DNA from: Tubiluchus corallicola
Taxonomy: Eukaryota; Priapulida; Priapulimorpha; Priapulimorphida; Tubiluchidae
Length of the DNA stretch: 60,000 bases
Assembly: GCA_030141605.1 (NCBI GenBank)
Contig: JAQGDQ010000005.1
Coordinates: 932,180 to 992,179, forward strand
Reading direction: 5' to 3'
Numbering within the stretch: position 1 is the stretch's first letter; the number at the start of each line of letters is the position of its first letter. Positions 37,968-50,600 of the stretch are shown here, piece by piece. The notes beneath the pieces were generated by a model. It made no database searches. It saw only the letters and a list, made by a program, of their open reading frames with translations, and was not told where the DNA came from. The translations under genes were made by a program, and so were the position numbers.

Positions 37968-38144
37968 ATATTCCTTATTCAGTCATCAGTATTTATTCAA
38001 ATTGTCCTTGTTGAGTACTGCCGTGTCTTTGTTCTTCATACCCATTTAATGGGTTCACCCAATGTTCACTGAAGCTAGTGTTAAATAGCATGCGATGCCA
38101 TTGAGTTCTGTAATTACATGTAACCTGTTGTTTGTCCTGTCGTG

Positions 38145-38205
38145 TTAGCGTGTGTGTGTGCGTGCGCGTGCTTGCCTGCGTGCGTACCTGCCTGCCTGTA
38201 TCTGT
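38145..38205 (+). repeat. TG/TGCG simple repeat
   Basis: GTGTGTGTGTGCGTGCGCGTGC passes into TGCGTGCGTACC and TGCCTGCCTG: a compound alternating purine-pyrimidine tract, potentially Z-DNA-forming. Confidence 0.85.
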
Positions 38206-39249
38206 TCAGTTTATTTGTTTACCTAGTTGCTTGTACTCGCTAGTATGTATGGTGGTATCCAACTTAATCAAAATATAGCCGTGGAATTTCATTTTACCAA
38301 ACACCCATGGATAATACGATTATCTATGCTAACACCTTTACTAGCTTTTGCTAAGTCATCACAGCTCGGATGTGTGTGAGTGCAGTGTGTACTATGTACT
38401 GCGTGCGCGAAGTCGTATCACTGAAGCCATAATAATTATTGTAATATGTTGCTGCATGGATATAGCAATGTTCGTGTTAGTGAGTGGCCCTGTTAGTCAG
38501 TGTGTGAATGAATTGTTTTATTTTTAGATGAAGATGCTCTGGTTATGAGTGCAGTTTACGTGAAGTTATCATTCAATTTGTTTCGTGCAGTCTCTCTTGA
38601 GCATGGCGAGGTGAACGCCATGACGGTAGTGAATTTGTTAATGAGCGGATTGTGCATTGAGATGAGAGTGCATTGATCATTTTTCGAAGTTCCATTTGCG
38701 ATTGTCAGAATGTTGTTTGTTGTGGCTGACAGCTTTGTGATGTACATGATTCACGAATAATGAGCTGTTTAATTTTGCAATGTGCTTTGTGTGAGACTGC
38801 TGACTAATAAATGAAAACAATAGGTCTGTAGCAACGATGAAGGATGGGACGTTCATGGGCGGACAAACTAATAGGATAACCTCTTGGGGAGGGAGTAATA
38901 ATTAAAGACCATATTTGAATGTGTCGAGATCTTTTTTGATGGTGAAACGGAGGACTAGACGAACGTGTCACGGTGGGGAAGTGTTTTTTCGGTAAAATAA
39001 TTGTTCAAGAATTGAAACTGTTTGAATGAATGTAATTATGAACTTTTTTACGCATGTAGGTTATACACGTGTTTCCAGGTAACTTGTCCTGTGTTAAATC
39101 CAGGTGATCATTTATTTTGGAAGGCCATTTTTTCAGGGCTCGTGAATTGCGAAAATTCTAAGGACGGCAGGACGGTTGTTTGTGGGAATATATTTGAGAT
39201 GAGATTGCCAAGAAATACATTCGGTTTGACATGTGTCTTACTTTAGTTG
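38206..39249 (+). other. Intergenic, no gene recognised
   Basis: G/T-rich on the plus strand. It includes a string near 38829 resembling the dispersed repeat found in the PNUTS introns. No supported coding sequence. Confidence 0.6.
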
Positions 39250-40430
39250 GGACGCCAGCGTAGTCCATATGTATGGAACTTCTGGTAGTGTGGTCCACAT
39301 AAGTTTGTTATTCCTGTTAATTTGTTTCTTACTGTCTGTAGCATGTGTTGATAATGGTATGTTGCCTTGGCAATGAAGTTGATGTGATGTATGTCCTTAA
39401 AGTGTACAAGGTTCTCATAAAGATATCATACAGTGTGAAAAAATGAGTACGTGTATCTTCGTCTAATGAAGTTGCTGATGCGGTACATTACCCTGGTAGT
39501 GTGGTTAACCGTGAACATGTCTCTTGCAAGGTGACTCACATGAACATCTTTCTCTGATAGTTTTGGTGATGTAAAGGAATTTTCTAGTGTTGTGGTGGAT
39601 ATGTACATGTTCCTTGGTAACACCCTAGACATAAACACCTTAACGTGGTGACCATGAGCTGTGAACATGTTCGTTTAGAAGTGTGGTGGACGTGAACATG
39701 TTTCTGTGTGATTAAGGTGGATTTAACATGTTCCATCGGGAACGGAACATATTCCTCTAGCAGTGTACTAGATGTGAACACGTTCCTGTTGGTGGTGTGA
39801 TGAACGTGAATGTATGCTAGTCTTTAAGGAGCGTGGTTTACGTTAACATTTCCCTTTAGGAGTGGGTTGATGTAAACCATGAGCATATTTCTCTAAGAGT
39901 GTGATAAATGAATGTGAACATGTTAATCTACGAGTGAGGTTAATGTAAAAATGTTCCATTAGAAAGTGGTAAACGTGAACATGTTTCTCTAAGAGTGTGG
40001 AGGGTTTGAACGTATTCATTTAGGAGTGGGGTGGACGTGAACGTGTTCATCTAGGAGTGTAATGTTATGAGCACGAATTGTTCCTCATGGATTGCGCTTG
40101 AACATCTACATGCGCTTCTAGAATTATGGTGGACGTGAACACGCTTTATTTCGAGTATGCCAGACTAGACATCTTTCTTTGGGAGTGTGTTGGATGTGAG
40201 CGTGAGTCTCCATGAATGTGGTGAACGGGACCTGAATCCATATAGTGTGGTGGATGTAAGCATGTTCCTGTGTGAGTGTTGGTGGGCTGAACATGTTCCT
40301 CTAAGAGTTTGGTGGACGTGATCGTGTCCCTCTACGAGTGTGATGGACTAACAGGTTCCTCTGGGTGTATGTTGGAAGTGAACATGAGCTTCTATGGGTG
40401 TGGTGGTGTTCTTGGAGTGTGACGGATAGC
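39250..40430 (+). repeat. Degenerate 31-bp minisatellite
   Basis: About 1.2 kb built from a diverged unit of about 31 bp whose core reads GTGAACATGTTCCTCTAGGA, followed by a GTG-TGGTGGAC half. Clear in-register units start near 39976, 40007 and 40037. Others lie at 39661, 39691, 40288 and 40381, with indels between. I estimate roughly 30-38 units. Open frames crossing it (for example 39426-39781, minus) are by-products of the repeat. Confidence 0.88.
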
Positions 40431-42404
40431 TGACGTTGGCTGAGAGAATGTCAGACATGTTTGTTTTCAGCATTCAATTTTTTAGTACCTTTAAAACGTA
40501 TTGAAATAGTTAATTCTCGAGAGATATTTGAAGGGGAGGTTTTAAACGTGATAATAAGCACGCTGAGAGATTGGCCATATTACTCGAACGAAACCCGTGT
40601 GTGGAGATCGTGTGTGATTTCTCGAGCAATAAGTAGCAGATGCTTGTAGATTTATTTAACCAAACATCTTCCGGTCGTAAATTGATAAGTATTACTAGTT
40701 TCGTAACCCGGTTTACACGTGTTTCACCTTGGTTGTCCTAAAGGAAATTTCGTTATGCCGGTCGCGCTGACCTTCAGCCAGTATTGGCTGGTTCGTTGGT
40801 CAGTATTGATGCGTTGCCTTCTAACATTGTGACTGTGTGAGGACTGGTATGATTGCTGGTTAAAGATACCTTTAATTAGTCTATATGGCTTGCGTGCAGT
40901 AACAAAAAAGCACTTTCAGGCTCAACAAAACTTTGCAGAAACGCTTTCAATCATTATTGTTTGTTTTAACTCTTTCCGTCTTCTGTTTTCTTGGTGTTCA
41001 ATTCTGTAGTGTTGACTTCTTCGACAGTGTGTCTGTGTGATGACAGGGAGATAACGTTCGCCATTAATGTGTGCTTTCTTTTGATTGCTTATTAAAGACG
41101 ACTTTTTATTGGTCTATCAAAAAAACTGGCCTTGTCGGTAATAGCAAAAGAACTTCCTGGTTCAAGAAAATGCTTTCAAACGTTATTGTTTAGCTAGTTT
41201 TCCCATCTTAAATCCCACCTTCCCATTTTTCAGTGTTCTGATGACCTGATCACCTACAAAACATACGTCTCCTCGAAGGATGTGCGCCCCCCCCCCCCAA
41301 GTCTCGTGTGCTAACAAGCCATAATAATCAGTGACTTTGTGCTAAATTATTTCAGTATTTGACTCCCATTTACTAGTACTAGATGAGTAAATGCTAATAA
41401 AGTGATAAAGTGTTGGTTTAAAAAACAACTCAATCGTCTTACACTGTTTCATACTTATGTTCATTGTAGCTTCCAGCCGCCGTAGGGAGTTTACCTAGTT
41501 CATGAACTATCTTAGCACGTATAACATAATACCACTAATCGTGATTTGCCATTATTTTAGTTTGATTAAATGACATTTCATTTCATTTTCGTGACTTTTG
41601 ATGTTAAGCAAGTGTGCACTGTTTTGAAAATGCATTTCGTAATCAGACTGTATGACTGATATAACGTTTGACAATCGCATTTGCTTGTAATTCTGCTGTT
41701 TTCCTTGTTTAAATAAAAGTGTTTACAGTACATTAAAACGCTACTTGTTTTCTTTTGATAAATCACTTGCACCACAAAGTGTGTGTTTTTATTCTGAGTA
41801 TTACTGTGCAGAATTGACAGTAAAATTGATAAAAGTGCAAGTATCCGTTCTTTTTAAGAGTTGTAAATTAAACGAATTGAACAATTTAAAGTATATAGCC
41901 CTTCAGCTGCGCTAAACCTCAAATGTGTATATGCAGTCTGTATTATATTGACTCGTTTTGAGAAGTAATCTGTATGTGTGCATCATTAATTGTATTAATT
42001 TCAATAATGCGTTTGTTACTTGAAAAATGTATAGACGCTTACTTTTCCTACTTTAATTATACCGCAATTCTGTCATGTACTTTTATTTGTCAGATCTTTC
42101 AACTTGTATGTAATTAATTTTCAGTTCAGTTTAATAGATTTCTAGTGATTTACGATATTATAACGATGCAGTTGCGTAATTACGTTATGGCTTGTGTTGA
42201 CTTTGCAGTACGTGATAGGCTAATAATATTAAAATTAAGGTAAACTTGAAAGTAACAAAAGGCCACTTGTATTGCAATATTGCTGTGCATCTGTACATAC
42301 TGGAAGTGTTAAAGTACTAGCTCATTGCTTACATTAGTATTGTAAATAAAACTATAGGAAGGCGTTTACAATTCCCTGCACCATTTAAGTACCCTAACGC
42401 GCTC
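40431..42404 (+). other. Intergenic, no gene recognised
   Basis: Contains two loosely similar segments (around 40790-40960 and 41000-41180) sharing GTGACTGTGTGAGGACTG / GTGTCTGTGTGATGACAG, then GCTTATTAAAGA-like and AAAACTTT/AAAATGCTTTC blocks, suggesting an old duplication of about 200 bp. A run of 12 C lies at 41287-41298. Confidence 0.5.
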
Positions 42405-42478
42405 TATAACCCTAGCCCAATCTTAACCCTAACCCTAATCCCAGCAGTAATCCTAATCCTAACCCTAACCATAATCCT
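42405..42478. repeat. Interstitial telomere-like (CCCTAA)n patch
   Basis: About ten exact and near-exact copies of ACCCTA/ATCCTA (CTTAACCCTAACCCTAATCC, then TAATCCTAATCCTAACCCTA). It reads as CCCTAA on the plus strand, the standard animal telomere motif. It is degenerate and internal. Confidence 0.85.
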
Positions 42479-42899
42479 CTTCACGAACTACTGTAATTTG
42501 TTGTATGTTGGGAATTGTAAACTTTAGCCAAACTATAATATCTCAAACGAGCTGTTGTTTTTGTATTTGCTTTGCTGAATATGAAGTTGATTAGTTGGCT
42601 GACACAATTTATCGAAATAACAGTTGATTTTATTTTGAAATAAAAAAAAGTACTATAACCGGTAGGAGATGTTGGAAAGTACAATTCATGCTGTGGCGTA
42701 AAACTGAGAGCCTTACGCAAAATCAAAAAATTCAAATTGAATTTTTAATCTGCTTTCTGTAAGCCGGTCTATGATCAACACCGACTTCATTAGGCGACAC
42801 AGGTCAAATGAAAATATTAGGCCTCTGAGACTAAGTTAGAAAAATGAATAACGAAATGTTCTGCTCTTTTCACCATTGCACATTATAGGACAGCTAATT

Positions 42900-43870
42900 T
42901 TAAGCAATGGGAAGCAAAAAGTCATCATGCAGGAATGTGGCGAAAGGAGGACAGTAAAATTCCACAGGGCAGCGTTCGCGGTCAAATGTTTCTCTTTAAT
43001 GTCAATGATCTTCTAGAAGTAGTGTCTGAGATCTTTCTATTTGCAGATGATACTAAACTGTTCAATGTAACTGCTACACAGCAAAATACAAAAAAAACAT
43101 TCAAGAAGATCTTTACAGTATGACTGAGTGAAGATGGCTGCTAGCTTTCCTCCTGGTAAATGTAAAAAAAGCGATGAACATAACATAGATGAAAGATAAT
43201 AACCCAGCTTTTGATTGCGCAATGATCAGAGATGAAGTTCGTAAGCGGATACCCTGGGTTGAGTCAGTTTAAACATATTCAGAAAAATATAAGCAAACCT
43301 AAGAAGATTTGGGGGGGGGGTAATAACTACAGCTTTCGAGCACCAATCAATGGTCAAATACATCGATCAGCTGGGACAAGTACAAACATGCGACAAGAAA
43401 ATAACAAAATCAATTATTCATGTGAAAATAGAGGTTTACAGTGCCTTCAGATTAGCAGTAACGTAAGACAAGGCAGCAAAGTCCAAACAGACATTAACAG
43501 TAACTTCAGTCTAGTAATAAAATAAGTCAAAAACACTCAGTAATTTGAGAGGATATTAGCATAATCGGTTAAAGATTCTTAAAGTGCCAACACTATAGTA
43601 CAGGAGACTGAGAGGCGACATGATAGAGGCTTATAAGATCTTATGATAAAACTGAAAACTACAGTAGCAATGGAGATCGCAGATCGATCACCAGAGGCCA
43701 CTCATTAAACTTATACAAATTCAGATCTAATAAATCTATAGGACTGAATCGTTTTTCATGCAGAATTGTACATTGATGAAGTGGTTTACCAAATGATGGT
43801 ATATGCGCACCAAGTGTAGATGTAGTTAAGAGAGTGTTGGACAAGTACAGACCTGGGAAAGGGATAGTCC
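42900..43870 (+). mobile_element. Decayed CR1/L2-like LINE (RT core and C-terminus)
   Basis: About 42960-43080 encodes KIPQGSVRGQMFLFNVNDLL then IFLFADDTKLF. This is the [21 protein letters not shown]...LFADDTKLF block with the FADD catalytic motif of non-LTR reverse transcriptases. After frameshifts, 43565-43640 gives RLKILKVPTL(stop)YRRLRGDM then IEAYKIL. About 43690-43860 gives RGHSLKLYKFRS, then a stretch ending APSVDVVKRVLDKYRP. Both match the conserved C-terminal end of CR1/L2-type LINEs. Multiple stops and frameshifts make it dead. It sits between the telomere-like patch and the laminin promoter. Confidence 0.82.
42935..43123 (+). pseudogene. LINE reverse-transcriptase core remnant with FADD motif
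   Basis: A 62-codon open frame contains PQGSVRGQM, NVNDLLEVV and FADDTKLF. The sequence just upstream (SNGKQKVIM, other frame) matches the residues that normally precede this block, so a frameshift lies near 42930-42950. Confidence 0.8.
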
Positions 43871-44456
43871 ATAAATACAATGCCTCCGTTGAGGATACAG
43901 ATACGAATATATATTTGGTTAGAACATTACTATGCCAAAACAACATAAGATAATGTAAGGTAGGTGTAAGGTAAGGACTATAACTTTCTACAGGAATTAG
44001 AAAGAAACTATTTAAGCAGGTTGATGCTATTTTTATAATAAAAAACTGAAAGCCTCATGCAGTTTAGTAATCTACTCTAGTATAAGTTCCGTGTTCAAAG
44101 TGATTAACGGAGTATTTAAATAATAGTTAGTATAGCAAAATTTTATTTTTTGACTTTGAGTGAAAATTGGTTATGTTTATTTTTACACTAAAGACATATC
44201 TTTATAATCAAAAATTGGTATAAACCATTAGCGCTGCTAAATTTATGGTAAAATAAAAGTCATCATCAATTATAATTATTGTCACTATCTTTATAGACCT
44301 TTTAGGTTGAATATGCCTCAGACAGCAGTATTAACTAATTACTTCATTTAATAAATGCACTAATTCTTATTTTATCAAGCCTTTACAACTTATAATTATT
44401 ATTGAGACTCCGTCACCTTCTAGTTATTATTATTGAGACACCGCCACCTCACCACG
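43871..44456 (+). other. LINE-to-promoter spacer
   Basis: AT-rich. Two copies of TAGTTATTATTATTGAGAC-like sequence (about 44390 and 44421) precede the laminin promoter. No gene. Confidence 0.5.
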
Positions 44457-44461
44457 ATTGG
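44457..44461 (-). promoter_or_regulatory. Inverted CCAAT box upstream of laminin gamma
   Basis: ATTGG in the context CACGATTGGCTACG, 170 bases before the start codon, reads as GCCAATC on the minus strand, a good NF-Y site. The surrounding 44400-44630 is richer in C and G than its flanks. No TATA box is evident at a fitting distance. Promoter role is inferred. Confidence 0.45.
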
Positions 44462-44630
44462 CTACGATATGATGGGCTTTCCGACTGCTTAACTCTGCTC
44501 ATGACATAGTCTGGCTACCCAAGTGCAAAGCAAAAGAAGCAGCGAATTACCCACAGTGCATTACGATATTTATATTTATAGACTGCCACCGATTGCCTGG
44601 TAAAATTTCGTGGAGGAGAAAGAAACGAAG

Positions 44631-47600
44631 ATGGGAGTGCTTTTGGTGTTAGGAGAATGGCATTCACTTTACAAAGGCAGCTTATTACGGATCTCTTCGA
44701 ATCTCAGAGTATCGTCCTTTATATTTTTAATATGTCTAGGAATTTTACCTCAGTTTGCATGGACACAGCGATCACAAACGCAGTGCTACCGGTCGAATGG
44801 TCGTCCTCAAATGTGCGTCCCCGATTTTGGTAATGCAGCATTTAACAATCCCGTGGAAGCAACTAACACTTGTGGTGAACGAGGTCCAACAGAATACTGC
44901 CTGCAGACAGGACACACAGGTCTTCCAGCTTCGTGCCATATATGTGATGCTAATGACATTGCTCGAGCACATCCCACTTCGTACTTAACAGATTTTCATA
45001 GTCAAGACAACGTTACGTGGTGGCAGTCAGAGACCATTTACGAAGATGTACAGTTTCCAAACACTGTTAATTTGACTGTTAAGCTAGGTAAGCTTTGTCA
45101 TTTTTTTGTTCCTAGATCCAAATTTAGCTGGTAGTGTAACTAGTATCTTAATCTTATCCTTTGTACATTTTTGCGCCGGTGTAATTTCTGTTATGAGTAA
45201 TTAATGCCTAAAAGTAAAAAGAAGCTTGAATTAGATGATTATTTAATTGGCTTTCTTCTCCTAGAATAGTCAAGTATAAAGCATATATGACATTTAGTGT
45301 AGTATTACAAACAACAGGCCTAATAAAAGTGGTTGCATTATCAGAAGTTAGAACAAGTTCGTGATTTTGTATTTTTTTTATATTGTAATACTTAGAGTGT
45401 AACTTCGATAAAAAATTATTAATAAATAGTATGATGTAGGTAGGCCTATCTACCCGCGTTTCACTCTGATTTCAAACCAAATTAACAAAATGAATTCATC
45501 AGCAACAAATTTTATAAATGTGATACTGAAAAATTCCTAGTGCTTTGAAAATTTCCCAGAGACATTTATATAACATTGATAAATGAAAAAATGCTGACTA
45601 GGTTTATCTGGTAAAAACTAATTACGGCTAGTGCCAATAGTTACCGAAGTATAAACTTTAAACAGATTCCGAAGCTGAATTTTATACCAAAAGCTGAACC
45701 AATACCAAACCGATAGCTGAACTGCAACAACAACTGATGTGCCTTTCGAAAATAATTAAACTATTAATTAATTATAACAAAAAATGAGTCTTATTGTAGC
45801 CAGTTTAATAATTGTGCTGCATGACCTGTGTCAAAGCAAATTGTATTTGGCACAAACTTATCCATCCTATATTCTAATTTGCAAACTGGTGTAATTCTGT
45901 AAGTGGAAATGTGCAGTGATAAAATACAAAGTTTATCATTATACAAAACAGCAAATTTGTTGCAGTGGCAGCACAAAAATATAGACTTTTTGGGAAATAT
46001 TTCAAATTATTGAGGCCACATTACAGTGACCTAAAAGTTACTGTTCACAATTAAAAAGTTTTTGGTTCTGATAACTGTGACAGAATGTCATCTGTGTACC
46101 CAATAAGCAAGCGAAGACATTGACGATTTTCAGTATAATCTACGATTATTTGAGCAAGCCAATAAGCCAACAAAACGATTTGCTTCAGTAATTTACATTA
46201 TGTCTATATTGTCTGACTTAGAATTAATTGTAATGTTTGTAAATGTAATTAAATTTGACTTTTGAATTTAGCTATTTTTTGGTAAAGTGTTTCTATATGT
46301 TATTACATAATTTCTAACACAGTTTTGCCGATGGTAAACCAAAAATTTCAACACCAATAAATAGCAAATATCTAGTTTGCAAATAGCAAATGATTTAGCA
46401 TGTTTCAAATATTCTTCAACTATAATTATATGATGACGAACAAAATGGCGATTTGATAGCCTTCTGGCGCTATTATATATGGCTAAGATTTTCTGTTTTG
46501 CTATATCATTATTTTTTGCAAACGTTTTTAGTATAAATTTTAGAGTGTACGTTGGAATTCTATATCTAATTTAAGGAGGGATAGAATCTCAACCCACCTC
46601 GTTTTCATTACATCATAGATAAGGTCTTCAAAATGTGAATATTTATTTTTCATCCGACTTATTACCGCTTATATAATAACAACAATTATCAAAGTATCGA
46701 TGGCTAGAATTGTTTTTCAGCGTAGACCTTCGTATGTAAAGCAGGTCTTGTTTTTAGTTGTACGCTATCTGTCCCATGCCTTCATTTAACCTCTTGTAGG
46801 TGCTTTTTGAAGTTAAGACTTTCATCTATTGTGAGGCCAAGTATTTTATCATATTCCTTAAACTTTATTTTTCTTGATCCTATTTTGATATTGCCAGCTT
46901 GCTTCAATCAGGTTTCGTCGCACTCTGCAGGTATTATTTAGATTGACAACATTTTATAGACATCAATTTTTCACACCATTTAAACAGTTTTTACAGCACT
47001 TTGAGTAGTGTCAAACTATTTTTCAAGTCAAAACATGTTATACAAATTACTCGATAATTGTCGGTAATTAGCCGGTCTCATCTTAAATTTCATTAATATG
47101 TGGCAGACCAGGTTTCTTATCAAGTATATATGTTACTGGCAAAATAAGAGTTCTTCAGTTCCTTGTTTTATACTCTAGATAACCACATCGTAAGACTGCT
47201 TTTGTTAAAATTTTCGATAACACTCATTTTAAAGGTACATAACGTTCATTGTGTCTTTGTTGTTAGGCTTTGTCTACTGTACATTGTCTGTAATTAGCAT
47301 GACTAATTAGAGCGATGATGTCTAAGCATCAGCTACGCCATTACAAAGGCGACACGGTGTAGCGGGAATTTTAGCAGGAATTCAGTGTTTATTACCCCAG
47401 TCCTCAGCACCCAAGCTGGTAACACGATATGAGGGCGTTCACATTAAACACAGTTGGCAAGCCTGGTGGTTTACCGTACGTAACACGTGTTCTTGCTGTA
47501 CATCTATTAGTAGCAACTTTACTACCAAATATATAAAAAAGTTATCGACGTGACATGGTTTTACATAAAATTTATCTGGAAATACAGAAATTTTATGGTG

Positions 47601-50600
47601 CGGTTATAGAGACAATTATTGTATTAGCATAATCTAATCAACTCGGGCATCACTTGAAATGAATACCGACACAGTACAATGATTTTTTTGTACGAATTAC
47701 GAATATCTTTTACGTAGTTTCTAGCAGCAAGCTCACTCATGTAAAAACATGTACTGTAATACTAAATGATTGTAATACTATTGTGTGATGATTTTCATAA
47801 TCAAAATTTTCATTGTAAATTACATACAAACATGATTGATGTAGCTGAATGTAAGTAAGTTACTTCATTATGAATGACTATCTTCATTAAAATAGAAATT
47901 ATCAGTAGTCTGTTTACTTAAACTACAAGCTTTATAATTACTAATTAAGAAATTTTTTCATTTATTATTAAAGATGTGTAAAACGTCATGCAATGCAAAT
48001 GTCTGCTCGAAAAAAATAAGCATTACAGTTATGAAAAACTCTAAAGAAAACATATTGTGCCCATAAAAATAACAACAATCATTGGAGTCATGTTTCTCCA
48101 TATTGGGGCTTTGCAATTTATAACACATGGTCTGCCATGATTTGTTTGCGCCCCATGGTTCTCCACAAATAGACGTAACTGTGGCTGTAATACAATTATA
48201 AGTATAAAAGTATAATGTAAATTACCAAATAAGTTTTATAATTTATGTATGTGCACCCATTCAATTAACTTAAATATTTCAGAATATACAGTGACATTTT
48301 AACCTTTACCTGTAGAATGTTTACAACACTAAACTGATAATTTGATAAATACTCCCTACAATTCCTGTTTCCTCTTTGGAAATATGAAACTTAGCAGGTG
48401 AAGTTGTTTATCACATTTATCACTGGATAAGTTTTGATTTAAAATCAAACTGAACCTTTCGAACTTTACTGTTTCAAACACCAATCTAGGCAGTTAGTGT
48501 ATTTTAGTTCTGCCAGTCCATCATCTGTCCAAAACATGAAACTTTTATAACCATGTAAATGCATTTTCATTAGGCATTTACAATTCTTTCATTAAGTGTT
48601 TGTAAATATGCAGAGCATTGCATTGAGTGGTAGTGAATATTTTCTTTTCATGTTAATCATTAAAGTTCTCCTCAACATATCACCTGATATGAAAATAAAA
48701 GCCTCTTAAGTAACTTGAAACATATTATTAATTTTACAGTAAGAATAGTGAGTAATGTTAGGTTTATTTGAGAAAATAATAAAAAAGTTGCATTGTTGGT
48801 TGATTGGTGGTTTGTTGGTAGCAGTGTAGCTAATCAACGTTGATGATTGAAAGGTTGACAGATGTTAAACGGGAGTTGTTAAACTTGAAAATTTTGCTTA
48901 ACGTTATGGTGTCTGCCTTACCAAATCACATAGTTTCCAATGCACAAGTGTTTACTTTGCCAACTACTGAATATAGGCCAGTGCTTTCCTATAGTGGCAA
49001 ACAATGGTGAACAACATGCATGTATTTATGACATTATAAACGTTTTACGAATGTGTTTATTGCTGGCTACCACATCTTCAAGACAGTGCTTTAAGAGACA
49101 TGTTTTGCGTTTCACACATTTTCGTTGAGAGCTGGGCTGATTTTGCTGCAGTAGTGCTCTTGCAGTATGCTTGGCAGCTAATAAAAATCTGTCTATGTTT
49201 CACTAAGAATGTCTAAAAATTTGGATTGTAAAAATACACTAGGTTTTACTCTGCCCATTTTTATTATACTTTATGTTAACTGTTAATAATGCATACTACT
49301 TTAATCATGTTTGAGATATGTAACTCTGCTTGTTATTTTGTTGTATATAGAGTTTTAATTTTTGATTGACTTCTACTTGAACTTCAGATAGCAAAACTGA
49401 GAATAAAATTGCAAGATTTTCATTATTTACTATACAAAAGGTATCATGGACAATTTAATAACCACTGGTTAGTAAACATTTGAACCTCTTATCTTTTACA
49501 GGAAAAACATTTGATATCACGTATGTCAACATTAAGTTTTACACAAGCCGGCCGGAAAGTTTCGTCGTGTATAAACGGACTTCCGAAGATTCTGAATGGA
49601 CTTCGTATCAGTATTACAGTGCTTCTTGTCAACGTACGTACGGTGTACCTTTAAAGCAAACAATAACTAGAGACGATGAAACTTTAGCAATATGCACAAA
49701 TGATTTTAGCGACATCTCACCTCTAAATGGAGGAAACGTGTACTTCTCGACATTAGAAGGCAGGCCTAGTGCATACCAATTTGATCGTTCACCTCAGCTG
49801 CAGGTAAAGTTTTTTTAGTATTACTGTTACTTTGTATTTTTTTTACGCAGGCACCATCAGTAACGACGTTGGCTTATGTGCTAATTAATGCACTAAAATA
49901 ACCTTAAATTTTGGCATTAATATGTTTGTTTTGGTCCAAGGTAATCCTAAGCAGTATGAACTCATTAGCAAACAGCTAATAATTCATCTACGTCTATGCA
50001 CTTCTAATTTAAAGAATAACAGATTTTTTTACATTTTATTTCTTCCAAATCAACCACAAATGCTTTATTTTAGGTTATGCCTTACATGTGAATTGTTTCT
50101 ACAGTTTGCATGTGGAAAAGCTAAAATTGTCATTTTTGTGCTCTTTGTGCTTATTTGCAATGTTCACACATGGTGCAGGTTTGTAAATGGAATCATTTTC
50201 TCTTGGAATCGTATATTTCTAGCAATAAAATTATTCTCTTGGAATCGTATCTTTTTAACAAGTACCTGAGCCAAAGGAAAATCATGTTTTACCTGTTTGA
50301 ACCAAATGTTTAGCCTATCTAAAAGTGAACTTAATGCACCTTCATCACATTAAATTCTTCCTTGGCTACGCATGCTGTTCATAGGGGTACTACCATGACG
50401 TATTTTATTATTTATTCTATTTTTTGGCAATATTTACGCCTATAAGACACGCTGTTGTTATGATTCAGTGCACTCCCTGAGGAGGTATTTGCTGAACTAA
50501 ACCGAACTTGTGTTGCTGGATTTAGCATCAGAATTCATTACAAATGAAAAAAATGCGTGATATGAAGTTTTATGACTGCTTGATGATTGTTTAAATTTGT

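Larger units (their letters stand above)
35980..38100 (+). other. PNUTS 3' UTR and downstream DNA
   Basis: No coding signal follows the TGA. Candidate polyadenylation signals AATAAA occur at 36270-36275 and 37962-37967. The first would give a 3' UTR of about 0.3 kb, the second about 2 kb; sequence alone does not decide which is used. Confidence 0.55.

Noticed and set aside
39426-39781. Overlapping minus-strand frames with repeated MFT/HVHV-type peptides
   Set aside because: They are translations of the 31-bp minisatellite and not a repeat protein; units contain frameshifts and there is no start or splice context.
43659-43946. 95-codon minus-strand frame
   Set aside because: It is the antisense shadow of the LINE C-terminal region read on the plus strand.
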